DNA from: Sphingomonas sp. QA11
GTDB lineage: Bacteria > Pseudomonadota > Alphaproteobacteria > Sphingomonadales > Sphingomonadaceae
Assembly (NCBI RefSeq): GCF_028473665.1
Contig: NZ_CP098774.1
Location: 1,426,001 to 1,490,000 of the forward strand
Direction of reading: 5' to 3'
DNA: 64,000 nucleotides
This document shows, in pieces, positions 1-10,858 of the stretch (position 1 is the first letter of the stretch; every line of letters begins with the position of its first letter). Both the position numbers and the translations under genes were made by a program. The notes under the pieces were generated by a model. It was not told the origin of the DNA. It did no database searches and saw nothing but the letters and a program-made list of their open reading frames with translations.

Positions 1-3
1 TGA

Positions 4-408
4 TCATTGCTTGGGCACCACCGCGGTGGTTTCGATCTCGAGCTTCGCCCTTCGTTCGATCAGTCCGGCAACGATGACCACGGCCATGGCCGGGAAATTT
101 CGTCCCAGCATCTCACGATAGACCGCACCGATCTCGCGCCCCGCCGCGAGATATTCGTCGCGGTCCGTAATGTACCAGGTCATGCGGACGATATGCTCGG
201 GACCCGCGCCGGCTTCGGCCAGGATGGCGAGCGTGTTGACGATCACCTGGCGGAACTGGCCGACAAAGTCCTCCGCCTCGATGACCTCTTCGGCATTCCA
301 GCCGATCACTCCGGCCGTGAAAACCATCCGGCCTGTCGCGGCGATGCCGTTGGCATATCCCCTGGGGCGAACCCAGGCAGGGGGGTGCAGGATATCATGG
401 ACACTCAC
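4..408 (-). CDS. RidA family (YjgF/YER057c/UK114) enamine/imine deaminase
   Basis: The 134-residue product has the RidA size and fold pattern, including the N-terminal GYANGI segment, the GQFRQVIVNTLAILAEAG helix and the C-terminal AVVIVAGLIERRAKLEIE strand region. RidA proteins hydrolyse reactive enamine/imine intermediates and release ammonia. The GTG start at 408 overlaps the stop of the thioesterase gene (GTGA), so the gene is translationally coupled as the last visible member of the operon running leftward from 6325. In an anthraniloyl-CoA operon a deaminase of this type would suit removal of the ring-derived amino group after ring reduction; that role is inference. The family call is strong, the substrate is not known. 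Confidence 0.85.
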   Translation of the reverse strand: MSVHDILHPPAWVRPRGYANGIAATGRMVFTAGVIGWNAEEVIEAEDFVGQFRQVIVNTLAILAEAGAGPEHIVRMTWYITDRDEYLAAGREIGAVYREMLGRNFPAMAVVIVAGLIERRAKLEIETTAVVPKQ

Positions 409-818
409 AGCATCGTCTCCTCGACACGGGCACGCCAGTCGGCCGGCCAGGGCAGCGAGCGCATCGCGCCCAGCTCGACCAGCACCTGGGTATAATGCGT
501 GGATAACCGGTGCTCGCCGGCACAGGACATGGCGAGCGCGAGATCGATCGAGCTGGTGCCGATCCGTTCGACGGTGAGCGCGAAATCGAGCCAGTCGCCC
601 AGCCGGCTGGGGCTGGCGAACTGGACCCGCATATCGACCGTGGGCAATCCGCGGCCCAGCTCGAGATGAAGGATACGGCGCGGCACGCCGATGACCTGCT
701 CGGTCCAGTCCTCGATGACAGCATCGGCGAGTTCGAGCAGCCGCGGATAATAAGCGATCCCGGCGGCGTCGCAGTGCGCGAAGCGAAGGCGGTGCCGTGC
801 CGAGAAAGCATGACTCAC
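405..818 (-). CDS. Acyl-CoA thioesterase, 4-hydroxybenzoyl-CoA thioesterase (hotdog) family
   Basis: The 137-residue protein carries the 4HBT-type signature near its N-terminus ([15 protein letters not shown]), with the Asp of the CDAAG turn in the position of the family's catalytic Asp, followed by a long helix and four beta strands as in single hotdog domains. It would hydrolyse an aromatic or alicyclic CoA ester to the free acid and CoA in the cytoplasm. It starts at GTG and overlaps the upstream acyl-CoA dehydrogenase stop (GTGA), and its own stop overlaps the RidA start. Small thioesterases in such operons often relieve CoA trapping by dead-end thioesters; this role is inferred. Confidence 0.85.
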   Translation of the reverse strand: MSHAFSARHRLRFAHCDAAGIAYYPRLLELADAVIEDWTEQVIGVPRRILHLELGRGLPTVDMRVQFASPSRLGDWLDFALTVERIGTSSIDLALAMSCAGEHRLSTHYTQVLVELGAMRSLPWPADWRARVEETML

Positions 819-1981
819 GGCCGGAACGCCTTGAGATGCTCGCGGGCGATAACCACGCGCTGGACTTCGGACGCGCCTTCATAGATGCGCAATGCGCGAA
901 CCTCGCGATAGAGCGCCTCTACCGCTACCCCGACCGTCACGCCCATGCCGCCGAACAGCTGCACCGCCTTGTCGATCACGTGCTGCGCGCTGTCGGTCGC
1001 ATGGAGCTTGGCAAGGGCTGCCTCGCGCGTGTTGCGGACCTGCTTGACGTCGCGGAGCCAACCGGCCCGATAGATGAGCAGCGCCGAGGTATCGATGTCG
1101 AGCACCATCTCGGCGAGTGACGCCTGGGTCACGGCATTGTCGGCGAGAACGCCGTCGCCGAGCCGGCGGGTCAGCGCGCGTTCGGTAGCTTCGTCGAGCG
1201 CGCGGCGCGCAAAGCCGAGCGCGGCGGCGCCGACGGTGGTGCGGAAGATGTCGAGCGTCGCCATCGCCTGGGCGAAGCCGCGGCCGCGTTCGCCAAGCAG
1301 TGCATTGGCGTCAAGTCGGACATCATAGAAGCGCAAGGTTGCCAATGGGTGCGGTGCGATGACCTCGATCCGCTCACTCGCGTCGAGGCCTGCGACACCG
1401 GCATCGACGATGAAGGTCGAGACACCCCTGGCGCCGGGCGCCTCGCCGGTGCGTGCGAACAGGACGTAATAGTCTGCGATGCCGCCGTTGGAGATATAGG
1501 TCTTGGCGCCATTGAGCGTGTAACCATCGCCGTCCTCGACTGCCGTCATCTCCATCGACGCGACGTCGGAGCCGGAAGCCGGTTCGGTCAGCGCGAAGGC
1601 GGCGATCTTTTCGCCGCGCGACACAGCCGGCAGATAGGCCTGCTTCTGTGTCTCGGTGCCGAACAGGGTGATGGTGCCGGAGCCGAGCCCCTGCATCGCA
1701 AAGACGAAATCGGCGAGCCCCGAATGGCGCGCGAGCGTCTCGCGGATCAGCGCCAGCGAGCGCACGTCGAGCCCCTCCAGCGCGCCACCATAAGCAGCAG
1801 GAACGCAGTAGCGCAGCCAGCCGCCATCGCCGAGCTTGCGCACCAGCGCACGGCACTCAGCATCGACGTCGCCGCCATGGTGCGCCTGGATGTTTTCACT
1901 GCACCAGGCATCGAGCTCCTCGCCGAGCGTGCGGTGCGCCGGCTCGAAGAACGGCCAGTCCAGAAAAGCGCGGTCGGCCAT
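815..1981 (-). CDS. Acyl-CoA dehydrogenase
   Basis: The 388-residue length is normal for the family. The FAD/substrate motif [14 protein letters not shown] lies mid-protein, the helix with QLFGGMGVT follows, and the C-terminal [18 protein letters not shown] contains the glutamate that acts as catalytic base in most acyl-CoA dehydrogenases. It would introduce a double bond into an alicyclic or acyl-CoA intermediate and pass electrons to ETF. The gene starts immediately after the enoyl-CoA hydratase stop with no intergenic base. In the anthraniloyl-CoA pathway it would take part in the beta-oxidation-like steps after ring reduction; the exact substrate cannot be read from sequence. Confidence 0.92.
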   Translation of the reverse strand: MADRAFLDWPFFEPAHRTLGEELDAWCSENIQAHHGGDVDAECRALVRKLGDGGWLRYCVPAAYGGALEGLDVRSLALIRETLARHSGLADFVFAMQGLGSGTITLFGTETQKQAYLPAVSRGEKIAAFALTEPASGSDVASMEMTAVEDGDGYTLNGAKTYISNGGIADYYVLFARTGEAPGARGVSTFIVDAGVAGLDASERIEVIAPHPLATLRFYDVRLDANALLGERGRGFAQAMATLDIFRTTVGAAALGFARRALDEATERALTRRLGDGVLADNAVTQASLAEMVLDIDTSALLIYRAGWLRDVKQVRNTREAALAKLHATDSAQHVIDKAVQLFGGMGVTVGVAVEALYREVRALRIYEGASEVQRVVIAREHLKAFRP

Positions 1982-2791
1982 TCAATTACCCTCGAATACC
2001 GGCGAACGTTTCTCGGCAAAGGCCTCGAACGCGCGCCGGAAATCCTGGGTCGCCATGCACAGCGCTTGCGCCTGAGCTTCCATCTCGATCGCTATGTCGA
2101 TGCTGACCGCCCATTCGGTGGCGAGTTGGGTCTTGGTGATGCCGTGGGCGAAGGTCGGCCCGCTCGCCAGCGACGCCGCCAGTATCCGTGCCTCGCTCAT
2201 CAGCGCGGCGCGTTCGACCAGCCGGTTGTGGAACCCCCAGCGCTCTCCTTCGCTCGCCGACATGACGCGGCCGGTGAACAGCAGTTCGGATGCGCGGCCT
2301 TGCCCGATGATGCGTGGTAGGATGGCGCAGGCCCCCATGTCGCAACCGGCGAGGCCGACGCGGGTGAAGAGGAAGGCGGTCTTGGTCTCGGGTGTCGCCA
2401 GCCGCATGTCGGACGCCATCGCCATGATCGCACCGGCACCGACGCAAACCCCATCGAGAGCGGCGATGATGGGTTGGGGGCACCCGCGCATGGCCTTGAC
2501 CAGATCGCCCGTCATACGCGTGAAGGCGAGCAACTGTGGCATCGCCATTCCGGTCAGTGGACCGATGATCTCATGGACGTCGCCGCCCGATGAAAAATTG
2601 TCGCCCGCGCCTGTCACGATCACGACCTTGACCTCATCGGCATAGACGAGCGCGCGAAAGGTGTCGCGCAGCTCGGCATAGCTCTCGAACGTCAGCGGGT
2701 TCTTGCGCTCGGGCCGGTTGAGCGTGACGGTCGCGACACCGTCGGCGAATTCCCAGCCGAAATGCGTGGGGGTGAAGCTGGCCGGGTTCAT
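1982..2791 (-). CDS. Enoyl-CoA hydratase/isomerase (crotonase) family protein
   Basis: The 269-residue crotonase-fold protein has the oxyanion-hole region SSGGDVHE and the second conserved block [19 protein letters not shown], followed by the typical ARG-like helix ([19 protein letters not shown]). It would hydrate an enoyl-CoA or catalyse a related ring-opening or isomerisation. Its start overlaps the MarR gene stop (ATGA). Crotonase members next to the fused anthraniloyl-CoA monooxygenase/reductase are expected to act on cyclohexene-carbonyl-CoA intermediates; this is inferred from context. The usual catalytic Glu pair is not obvious ([13 protein letters not shown] at that site), so an isomerase or hydrolase chemistry is possible. 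Confidence 0.88.
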   Translation of the reverse strand: MNPASFTPTHFGWEFADGVATVTLNRPERKNPLTFESYAELRDTFRALVYADEVKVVIVTGAGDNFSSGGDVHEIIGPLTGMAMPQLLAFTRMTGDLVKAMRGCPQPIIAALDGVCVGAGAIMAMASDMRLATPETKTAFLFTRVGLAGCDMGACAILPRIIGQGRASELLFTGRVMSASEGERWGFHNRLVERAALMSEARILAASLASGPTFAHGITKTQLATEWAVSIDIAIEMEAQAQALCMATQDFRRAFEAFAEKRSPVFEGN

Positions 2792-3285
2792 GGCTGTTCC
2801 TTTCGCGTCGCCTCGCCGAGCGAGGATTTGAGATGGCCGAGCGCGGCATAGAGCGCGTCGCCTTCGTCAGAGGTCAGGCTGGCGAAGAGATCGTCGATCC
2901 AGCCATGATGGGCGGCGGCCATGTCGTTGAAATGCGCCCGCCCGGCATCGCTCAGGCTGACCACTGACGATCTTTTGTCGGTGGGATGCGGGGTAGTGAC
3001 GACTAGGTCGTCGCGGCGAAGCGACTGGACGATCGCGGTGACGTTGCCATTGGCGACGAGGAGGGCCCGCGACAGCTCGCTCATCGTCATGCCATCGACG
3101 CTGCGGTCGAGGGCCGCGAGCACGTCGAACCGCGGCAGGGTACTGGCGAACTCCGCACCCAGCCTGCGCTGGACCAGCTTCTCGATCGTCATCGTGCAGC
3201 TGAGCAGGCGCAGCCAGATGCGCACGCTGGCGCGGTCGTCGAGCGCGCCTTCATGCTTTTCGATGATGGCGGGTTTCGCCGTCAT
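2788..3285 (-). CDS. MarR family transcriptional regulator
   Basis: The 165-residue protein has the winged-helix pattern of MarR proteins: [21 protein letters not shown] as the recognition region, then a wing with the [15 protein letters not shown] signature that is diagnostic of the family. The ATG at 3285 overlaps the SDR stop (ATGA) and was preferred over an in-frame Met 23 codons upstream that lies inside the SDR gene. Sitting inside the operon, it probably autoregulates it. MarR proteins in aromatic-CoA operons commonly respond to the aryl-CoA intermediate. A perfect 12-bp palindrome in front of the first gene (6345-6356) is a candidate binding site. Confidence 0.88.
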   Translation of the reverse strand: MTAKPAIIEKHEGALDDRASVRIWLRLLSCTMTIEKLVQRRLGAEFASTLPRFDVLAALDRSVDGMTMSELSRALLVANGNVTAIVQSLRRDDLVVTTPHPTDKRSSVVSLSDAGRAHFNDMAAAHHGWIDDLFASLTSDEGDALYAALGHLKSSLGEATRKEQP

Positions 3286-4046
3286 GCGGTCTCTCCGCCC
3301 GACACCGAAATAGCCTGGCCGGTGATCGAGGCGCTGCCGGGCTGGCACAGCCACAATACCGTGTCGGCGACCTCGCGCGGCTGGATCAGCCGGGCCTGCG
3401 GATTGAAGCGCGTCAGTTCGGTCACCGCCTCTTCGGGGCTGCGGCCGGTCGTGCTCCCGATTTTCGCCACGGCATCGGCGACGATGGCCGTGTCAGTGAA
3501 GCCGGGACATACGGCATTCACCGTGATCCTGGTCTTCGCCAGTTCGAGTGCGAGCGCGCGGGTCAGGCCGATGGCACCGTGCTTCGCTGCGACATAAGGC
3601 GCGGTATAGGCGTATCCGCGCAGGCCGGCCGTCGAGGCGATTGTCACGATCCTGCCCGCGACTGCCGCCTTGAGATCGGGCAGGGCCGCCTGGCAGCAAT
3701 GGAACAGCGCATCGAGATTGACCGCCATGACCCGTCGCCAATCGTCTTCGGCGACCCGACCGAAAGGCGCGCTGGCGGCGATACCGGCATTGTTGACGAG
3801 GATCGCGATCGGACCGTGCGCCGCGCGTGCGGTTTCGAACGCGCGATCGACCTCCGCGCGAACCGATACGTCGGCGGGCGCGATGCAGGCGCTGGGGATT
3901 TGGCCAGCGACCTCTTCGAGCTTGGCGCGGCGCCGCCCGATCAGGCTCAGATTGGCACCCTGGTCAGCCAGTGCGCGGGCGATTTCGGCACCGATCCCCG
4001 TGCCGCCGCCGGTGACCACGGCGTGGAGCCCTGCCAGCTGAGTCAT
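3282..4046 (-). CDS. SDR family NAD(P)-dependent oxidoreductase
   Basis: The 254-residue classical short-chain dehydrogenase has the cofactor motif GGGTGIG near the N-terminus, NNAG in the fourth strand, a serine in TIASTAG, and the YVAAK catalytic Tyr-Lys pair. The C-terminal half has the [11 protein letters not shown] segment typical of classical SDRs. The ATG at 4046 overlaps the stop of the upstream fused flavoenzyme gene (ATGA). In the anthraniloyl-CoA cluster it is the likely beta-hydroxyacyl- or hydroxycyclohexane-carbonyl-CoA dehydrogenase. Family assignment is firm; substrate is inferred from neighbours. Confidence 0.9.
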   Translation of the reverse strand: MTQLAGLHAVVTGGGTGIGAEIARALADQGANLSLIGRRRAKLEEVAGQIPSACIAPADVSVRAEVDRAFETARAAHGPIAILVNNAGIAASAPFGRVAEDDWRRVMAVNLDALFHCCQAALPDLKAAVAGRIVTIASTAGLRGYAYTAPYVAAKHGAIGLTRALALELAKTRITVNAVCPGFTDTAIVADAVAKIGSTTGRSPEEAVTELTRFNPQARLIQPREVADTVLWLCQPGSASITGQAISVSGGETA

Positions 4047-6325
4047 GCGCGCGCCTCCATTTCCGCGGCACGCGCGAGATTGCGCGCAAGCTGGGCCTGG
4101 CCGGCGAGATAAGGCGGGGGCACGAAGATATCGCGATGGCCCGCGGCAGCGGCGGCGCGCAGCGTCCACATCGGATCGATCAAATGGGGCCGGGCAAGCG
4201 CGACCAAATCGGCGCGTCCCGCAGCCAGGATCGAATTGACGTGATCGGGCTCGAAGATGTTGCCCACCGCCATCGTCGCGACGCCCGCTTCGTTGCGGAC
4301 CCGATCGGCGAACGGCGTCTGGAACATGCGGCCATAGACTGGCCTGGCATCCGCCCAGGTCTGGCCGGCCGACACGTCGATCAGGTCCGCGCCGGCAGCC
4401 GCAAAGGCGCGCGCGATCTCGACGGCTTCGTCCGGCGTCACGCCGTCCTCTCCCGCCCAGTCATTGGCCGAGATGCGCACTGACATCGGGCGGTCGGCCG
4501 GCCATGCGGCGCGCATCGCGGCGAAGACCTCGAGCGGAAAGCGCAGCCGGTTTTCGAGCGGCCCGCCATATTCATCGCAGCGCTTGTTCATCAGCGGCGT
4601 GATGAAACTCGAGATCAGATAGCCATGCGCGGCGTGGAGCTCGATCATGTCGAAGCCGGCGTCCACGGCCATGTGGGTCGCCGCGACAAAGGCGTCGCGC
4701 ACGGTATCCATATCGGCGCGGGTCATCGCGCGTGGCGCCTGGTTTGCTGCGCTCCATGGCACGCCGGAGGCTGAGAGCAGCGGCCAGTTTCCCGTCTCGA
4801 GCGGAACATCATAGCCTTCCCAGCCGACCCTGGTCGAACCCTTGGGACCGGCATGGCCGAGCTGGAGGCAGATTTTCGCTGCGCTGTTGGCGTGGACGAA
4901 GTCGACGATTCTGCGCCAGCCGGCGACGTGGTCGGGCGCGTACATGCCGGGACAGCCTGGCGTGATCCGGCCATCGGCGGAAACACAGGTCATCTCCGTA
5001 TAGACGAGGCCAGCGCCGCCCTGCGCCCGAGAGCCGTAGTGGACGAGATGGAAATCGCCCGGCGTGCCGTCAGCGGCCGAATAGGTCGCCATTGGCGAGA
5101 CGACCACGCGGTTGGCCAGCGTCATCCCGCGCAGATGATAGGGCACGAACATCGGCGCCAGGGCGTCATTCGTGCCGCCCGCGAACCAGCGCTCGACGCT
5201 CTCCAGCCAGGCACGGTCGCGCAACCGCAGATTCTCGTGGCTGACGCGCTGCGATCGGGTCAGCAGCGAATAAGCGAACTGGATGGGCTCGAACCCGAAA
5301 TAGCGGTCGAGCGTCTCGAACCATTCAGTCGAATTGCGGGCCGAATTCTGTAGCTTGAGCACCTCGACGGTGCGCTCCGCCTGATATTCGATGAGCCCCT
5401 GGTCGCGCGACAGGCCGGGCCGGTTGAGCACCTCGGCCAGCTTGATCGCGTCCTCCAGCGCGAGCTTGGTGCCCGATCCGATCGAAAAATGCGCGGTGTG
5501 CGCCGCGTCGCCCATCAGGATCAGCTTGTCGTACGCCCAGGCATCGCACAGCACGCGCGGGAAATTGATCCAGGCGGCCGATCCGCGCAGATGCGCGGCA
5601 TTGGTCATCAGCGCATGGCCATCGAGGTGGCGGGCGAAGATCTTCTCGCACAGCGCGATTGCCTCGGGTTGTTCCATCTCACCGAACCGGAGCTTTTCCC
5701 AGGTATCGGGCGCGCACTCGACGATAAAGGTCGAGAGATCGTCAGAGAAGCGATAGGCATGAGCCCAGACCCAGCCAGCCTTGGTCTGTTCGAAGGCGAA
5801 GGTGAAGGCGTCGAAGGTCTTGTGCGTGCCAAGCCAGATGAACTTGTTGCGCCGGACGTCGATATCGACCCGGAAATGTTCGGCATAGCGCTTGCGGAAA
5901 CGGCTGTTCAGGCCGTCGGCGGCGATGACCAGATCATAACCGGCATAGTCTGCGAGGTCGTCGCTCGATTCATGTTCGAAATGGAGCACGACGCCGAGTG
6001 CTCGCGCCCGATCCTGCAGGATCTGGAGCAGCCGCTTGCGGCCGATCCCGATGAAGCCGTGGCCCGACGAGCGGATCGACTCGCCGCCGATCGACACCTC
6101 GATATCGTCCCAATGAGCGAATTCGCTGGCGATGATACGGCCGCTCACCGCGTCGTTCGCCATGAGATTCTCGACGGTCTGATGCGAGAATACGACGCCC
6201 CAGCCGAACGTGTCGCCGGCCCGATTGCGCTCGAACACGTCTATCTCATGCGCCGGATCGCGGAGCTTCATCGAGATTGCGAAATAGAGTCCCGCCGGTC
6301 CGCCGCCGACACATGCGATGCGCAT
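4043..6325 (-). CDS. abmA: Fused flavin monooxygenase / Old-Yellow-Enzyme reductase (2-aminobenzoyl-CoA monooxygenase/reductase type)
   Basis: The 760-residue protein joins two flavoenzymes. Residues 1 to about 380 are an aromatic-ring monooxygenase with GGGPAGLY for FAD, the NAD(P)H/FAD region [10 protein letters not shown] and the [14 protein letters not shown] motif. From about residue 395 an Old Yellow Enzyme barrel begins ([15 protein letters not shown]) with QLGHAG and the active-site HAAHGYL, then the CDEYGG block. This fusion is known from 2-aminobenzoyl-CoA monooxygenase/reductase of aerobic anthranilate metabolism, and is often annotated as bifunctional salicylyl-CoA 5-hydroxylase/oxidoreductase. 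It would hydroxylate and then reduce the aromatic ring of an aryl-CoA. It is the first gene of the operon; GGAGAGAG precedes its ATG. The symbol rests on architecture and neighbours only. Confidence 0.88.
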   Translation of the reverse strand: MRIACVGGGPAGLYFAISMKLRDPAHEIDVFERNRAGDTFGWGVVFSHQTVENLMANDAVSGRIIASEFAHWDDIEVSIGGESIRSSGHGFIGIGRKRLLQILQDRARALGVVLHFEHESSDDLADYAGYDLVIAADGLNSRFRKRYAEHFRVDIDVRRNKFIWLGTHKTFDAFTFAFEQTKAGWVWAHAYRFSDDLSTFIVECAPDTWEKLRFGEMEQPEAIALCEKIFARHLDGHALMTNAAHLRGSAAWINFPRVLCDAWAYDKLILMGDAAHTAHFSIGSGTKLALEDAIKLAEVLNRPGLSRDQGLIEYQAERTVEVLKLQNSARNSTEWFETLDRYFGFEPIQFAYSLLTRSQRVSHENLRLRDRAWLESVERWFAGGTNDALAPMFVPYHLRGMTLANRVVVSPMATYSAADGTPGDFHLVHYGSRAQGGAGLVYTEMTCVSADGRITPGCPGMYAPDHVAGWRRIVDFVHANSAAKICLQLGHAGPKGSTRVGWEGYDVPLETGNWPLLSASGVPWSAANQAPRAMTRADMDTVRDAFVAATHMAVDAGFDMIELHAAHGYLISSFITPLMNKRCDEYGGPLENRLRFPLEVFAAMRAAWPADRPMSVRISANDWAGEDGVTPDEAVEIARAFAAAGADLIDVSAGQTWADARPVYGRMFQTPFADRVRNEAGVATMAVGNIFEPDHVNSILAAGRADLVALARPHLIDPMWTLRAAAAAGHRDIFVPPPYLAGQAQLARNLARAAEMEARA

Positions 6326-6344
6326 CGATCTCTCTCCAAACTAT

Positions 6345-6356
6345 TTCAAGCTTGAA
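6345..6356. promoter_or_regulatory. Perfect 12-bp palindrome, candidate MarR operator
   Basis: TTCAAGCTTGAA is a perfect inverted repeat lying about 20 bases upstream of the start codon of the fused flavoenzyme gene, just before its ribosome-binding site. A second short palindrome, CTTGCAAG, lies at 6371-6378. The position in the leader of the operon that encodes a MarR protein makes this a plausible operator. No direct evidence of binding is available. Confidence 0.45.
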
Positions 6357-6519
6357 GCAAATCGTGCGACCTTGCAAGTTTGGTCTTTCGAAACGGGAGG
6401 AGCGCTGACTGACCGCTTTCGTACCGCTCGAGTGGCAGTATCCTTTCCTCATCGACGTCCGCCTGGCGAGGTGGAGTAGATGATCCGGATGCGCGGCAAG
6501 CCGATCGCGACGATAACAG

Positions 6520-7110
6520 TTATGGCTCGGCGGTGAAGGGCTTCAGTGCGAGGCGCAGCGCCGCTTGGTAGCGCGTCAGGTCGTAATCCGGGTCGGCCAT
6601 CTCGGCGAATTGGGCAGTGAGCACCATCATGCTGAGAAGCGTGAGCACGGTATCCACATCTGCATCGGGGCGAAGGCGCCCATGGTGTTTCGCCGACAGC
6701 ACGATCTTTCGGAGCGCATCGCTACTGACCTGCCAGTGGCGGCGCCCCTTTTTCGCCATGTGGGAATCCCCGCGCATTCGGGTATAAATTTCCCAAATAT
6801 ATGATTCGTTGTCGTCAGACTCCAGTTGAATGGAAACGAAATCATCGTGCAGGAAGTGATCCAGGGCATCAGGGCGGTTTAATAATTCTTCACCCCTCTG
6901 CTCTATTCTTGCAGTATGTGCGTCAATCAGGGCGTCGAGTATCTCGGATTTGCTTTTGAAATAATAATATAGATGGCCGGGGCTGATATTAAGCTTGCCG
7001 CATATGTCGTCTATCTTTGCCTCTTTGATGCCCTTTTCGGAAAAGCAGATGCCGGCCGCCGCCAGAATCTCCGAGCGACGCGCCGCAGCCTTCTTGGTGG
7101 GACCGGTCAT
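6520..7110 (-). CDS. TetR family transcriptional regulator
   Basis: The 196-residue protein starts with a TetR-type helix-turn-helix (RRSEILAAAG, then KIDDICGKLNISPGHLYYYF and KSKSEIL), followed by an all-helical ligand-binding region. It is divergent from the TonB receptor gene at 7228 and probably controls the receptor, amidohydrolase and serine hydrolase genes through the inverted repeat in the shared promoter region. The leftward neighbour operon starts at 6325; the 194 bases between hold no gene. Regulation of the leftward operon by this protein cannot be excluded but that operon has its own MarR gene. Confidence 0.9.
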   Translation of the reverse strand: MTGPTKKAAARRSEILAAAGICFSEKGIKEAKIDDICGKLNISPGHLYYYFKSKSEILDALIDAHTARIEQRGEELLNRPDALDHFLHDDFVSIQLESDDNESYIWEIYTRMRGDSHMAKKGRRHWQVSSDALRKIVLSAKHHGRLRPDADVDTVLTLLSMMVLTAQFAEMADPDYDLTRYQAALRLALKPFTAEP

Positions 7111-7149
7111 ATCATCTCCTAAAAAATAGGTTCGATACTCTAAAACCGC

Positions 7150-7192
7150 TTGACAGCAGGAGCCAGCGATAAATAGTAGAGTCCTTACTCTA
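7150..7192 (+). promoter_or_regulatory. Candidate promoter with overlapping TetR operator
   Basis: A consensus-like -35 TTGACA sits at 7150-7155 and a weak -10 (TAGTAG) about 18 bases downstream. A perfect interrupted inverted repeat, TAGAGT-CCTT-ACTCTA (7177-7192), overlaps the -10 region; a further ACTCTA copy lies at about 7137-7142. This placement is what is expected for a TetR repressor site controlling the TonB receptor gene at 7228. The promoter call is by eye. Confidence 0.5.
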
Positions 7193-7227
7193 AAAAATAA
7201 GAAATCGATCCTGAGGAGGGGGACTGT

Positions 7228-9498
<2,271 letters not shown>

Positions 9499-9538
9499 TC
9501 GCGGCTCCCGGTCGCGTCCCTTCAATCGAGAGATGTCC

Positions 9539-10807
9539 ATGAAACACCTGCCTGCTCTCGCATCGGCCCTGGCCTTGGCATTCACGTCCCAGGTCGAGGC
9601 TCAGACGGTCATTCACGCGGGGCACTTGCTCGCCGAGCCAGGGCAGCCGGTGAGCGATCGCCAGTCGATCATCATCAAGGATGGACGGATCGTCGCCATA
9701 AAGAACGGGTATGTCGATGGCGAGCGGGTGATCGATCTTTCTAACGACTGGGTGATGCCCGGCCTGATCGACATGCACACACATGTGTCGATCACGATGG
9801 ACATCGACTTGCCCAATCCGGCGGCTGACATGCTGCCGGCGGTACTGGGGCGGCCGGCGCAGCGCGTCCTTGCGACGATACCGCGCGCGCAAGCCATTTT
9901 GCGCAATGGTTTCACTACTATCCGCAATCTGGGTGATCCCGCCAACGTCACCTATGATCTCAGGAACGCCATCAATGCCGGGATCGTGGCCGGTCCGCGC
10001 ATCATCGCGGATGAACCGATGTTCGGCGTATCCGGCGGAGACTATGATGCGAGCGCTTTCGGAGCGCGTGCCGATCTGGAGCCGTTGTTCCGCAGTCACG
10101 GTACCTGCACGGGGGCGATCGATTGTGCGCGGGCGGTGCGGGAAGAAGTTCGCCGCGGGGCGGACGTCATCAAGCTTCGGCTGGCGGCGCAAACATCCGA
10201 TCCGAAAAGCGGGCCGATGGAAACCCCCGAAGAAATCCAGGCCATCGTTACGACCGCCCACCGCCTCAATCGGAAAGTAGCTGTCCATTCCGCGGGCTCC
10301 GACGTCGCCAACGAAATCGCCATCGATGCGGGAGCCGATACCATCGAGCATGGCCCGCTCAGCGATCGCAACATCGCCGGCATGATGTCGCGTCGCACTG
10401 CCTACACGGCGACGATGATGGCGGCAAAGATGGCGGAAGGGAAATTGGGCGTCGAAGGCGGCTATTATTCCCAGGTCGCCGGCAGCGTCCGCAAGGCTTA
10501 TCGGGCCGGCGTGCCGATCCTGTTCGGCTCTGACCTGCCAGTCGTCCCTATTGCACGCGTCGCCGAAGAATTCGTCTTGCTCAATGAGGCGGGCCTTACC
10601 CCGGCTGACGCCCTGAAGACAGCCACGGTCAATGCTGCCCGGGCCTTGGGCAGGGAGAGCGAGATCGGCTCGATCGTGCCAGGCAAGGCCGCCGATATCA
10701 TCGCTGTGGCGCACGATCCGCTCAAGGACCTGCGGGAGATGGGCAAGGTCACCTTCGTCATGAAGGGTGGTCAGGTGATCCGGGATGATTCGTCGAAGGC
10801 GCCATGA
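9539..10807 (+). CDS. Exported metal-dependent amidohydrolase (prolidase-like)
   Basis: The protein begins with a signal peptide (KHLPALASALALAFTSQVEAQ) and has the amidohydrolase-superfamily metal site: the HTH of MPGLIDMHTHV, the lysine of ADVIKLRLAA that is usually carboxylated, the histidines of VAVHSAG and IEHGPLS, and the late aspartate in LFGSDLPVV. It resembles the Xaa-Pro dipeptidase/organophosphate-hydrolase-like branch of exported amidohydrolases. The start at 9539 is favoured over the in-frame ATG at 9533 because GAGAG then lies about six bases upstream. It sits 40 bases after the TonB receptor and overlaps the region before the serine hydrolase, so the three genes probably form one transcript. 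Substrate unknown. Confidence 0.85.
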   Translation: MKHLPALASALALAFTSQVEAQTVIHAGHLLAEPGQPVSDRQSIIIKDGRIVAIKNGYVDGERVIDLSNDWVMPGLIDMHTHVSITMDIDLPNPAADMLPAVLGRPAQRVLATIPRAQAILRNGFTTIRNLGDPANVTYDLRNAINAGIVAGPRIIADEPMFGVSGGDYDASAFGARADLEPLFRSHGTCTGAIDCARAVREEVRRGADVIKLRLAAQTSDPKSGPMETPEEIQAIVTTAHRLNRKVAVHSAGSDVANEIAIDAGADTIEHGPLSDRNIAGMMSRRTAYTATMMAAKMAEGKLGVEGGYYSQVAGSVRKAYRAGVPILFGSDLPVVPIARVAEEFVLLNEAGLTPADALKTATVNAARALGRESEIGSIVPGKAADIIAVAHDPLKDLREMGKVTFVMKGGQVIRDDSSKAP

Positions 10808-10858
10808 GTGGGCGCTGATCCGCCGCTGATCCGATCCCATAAGATGGAAACCTCCGAC

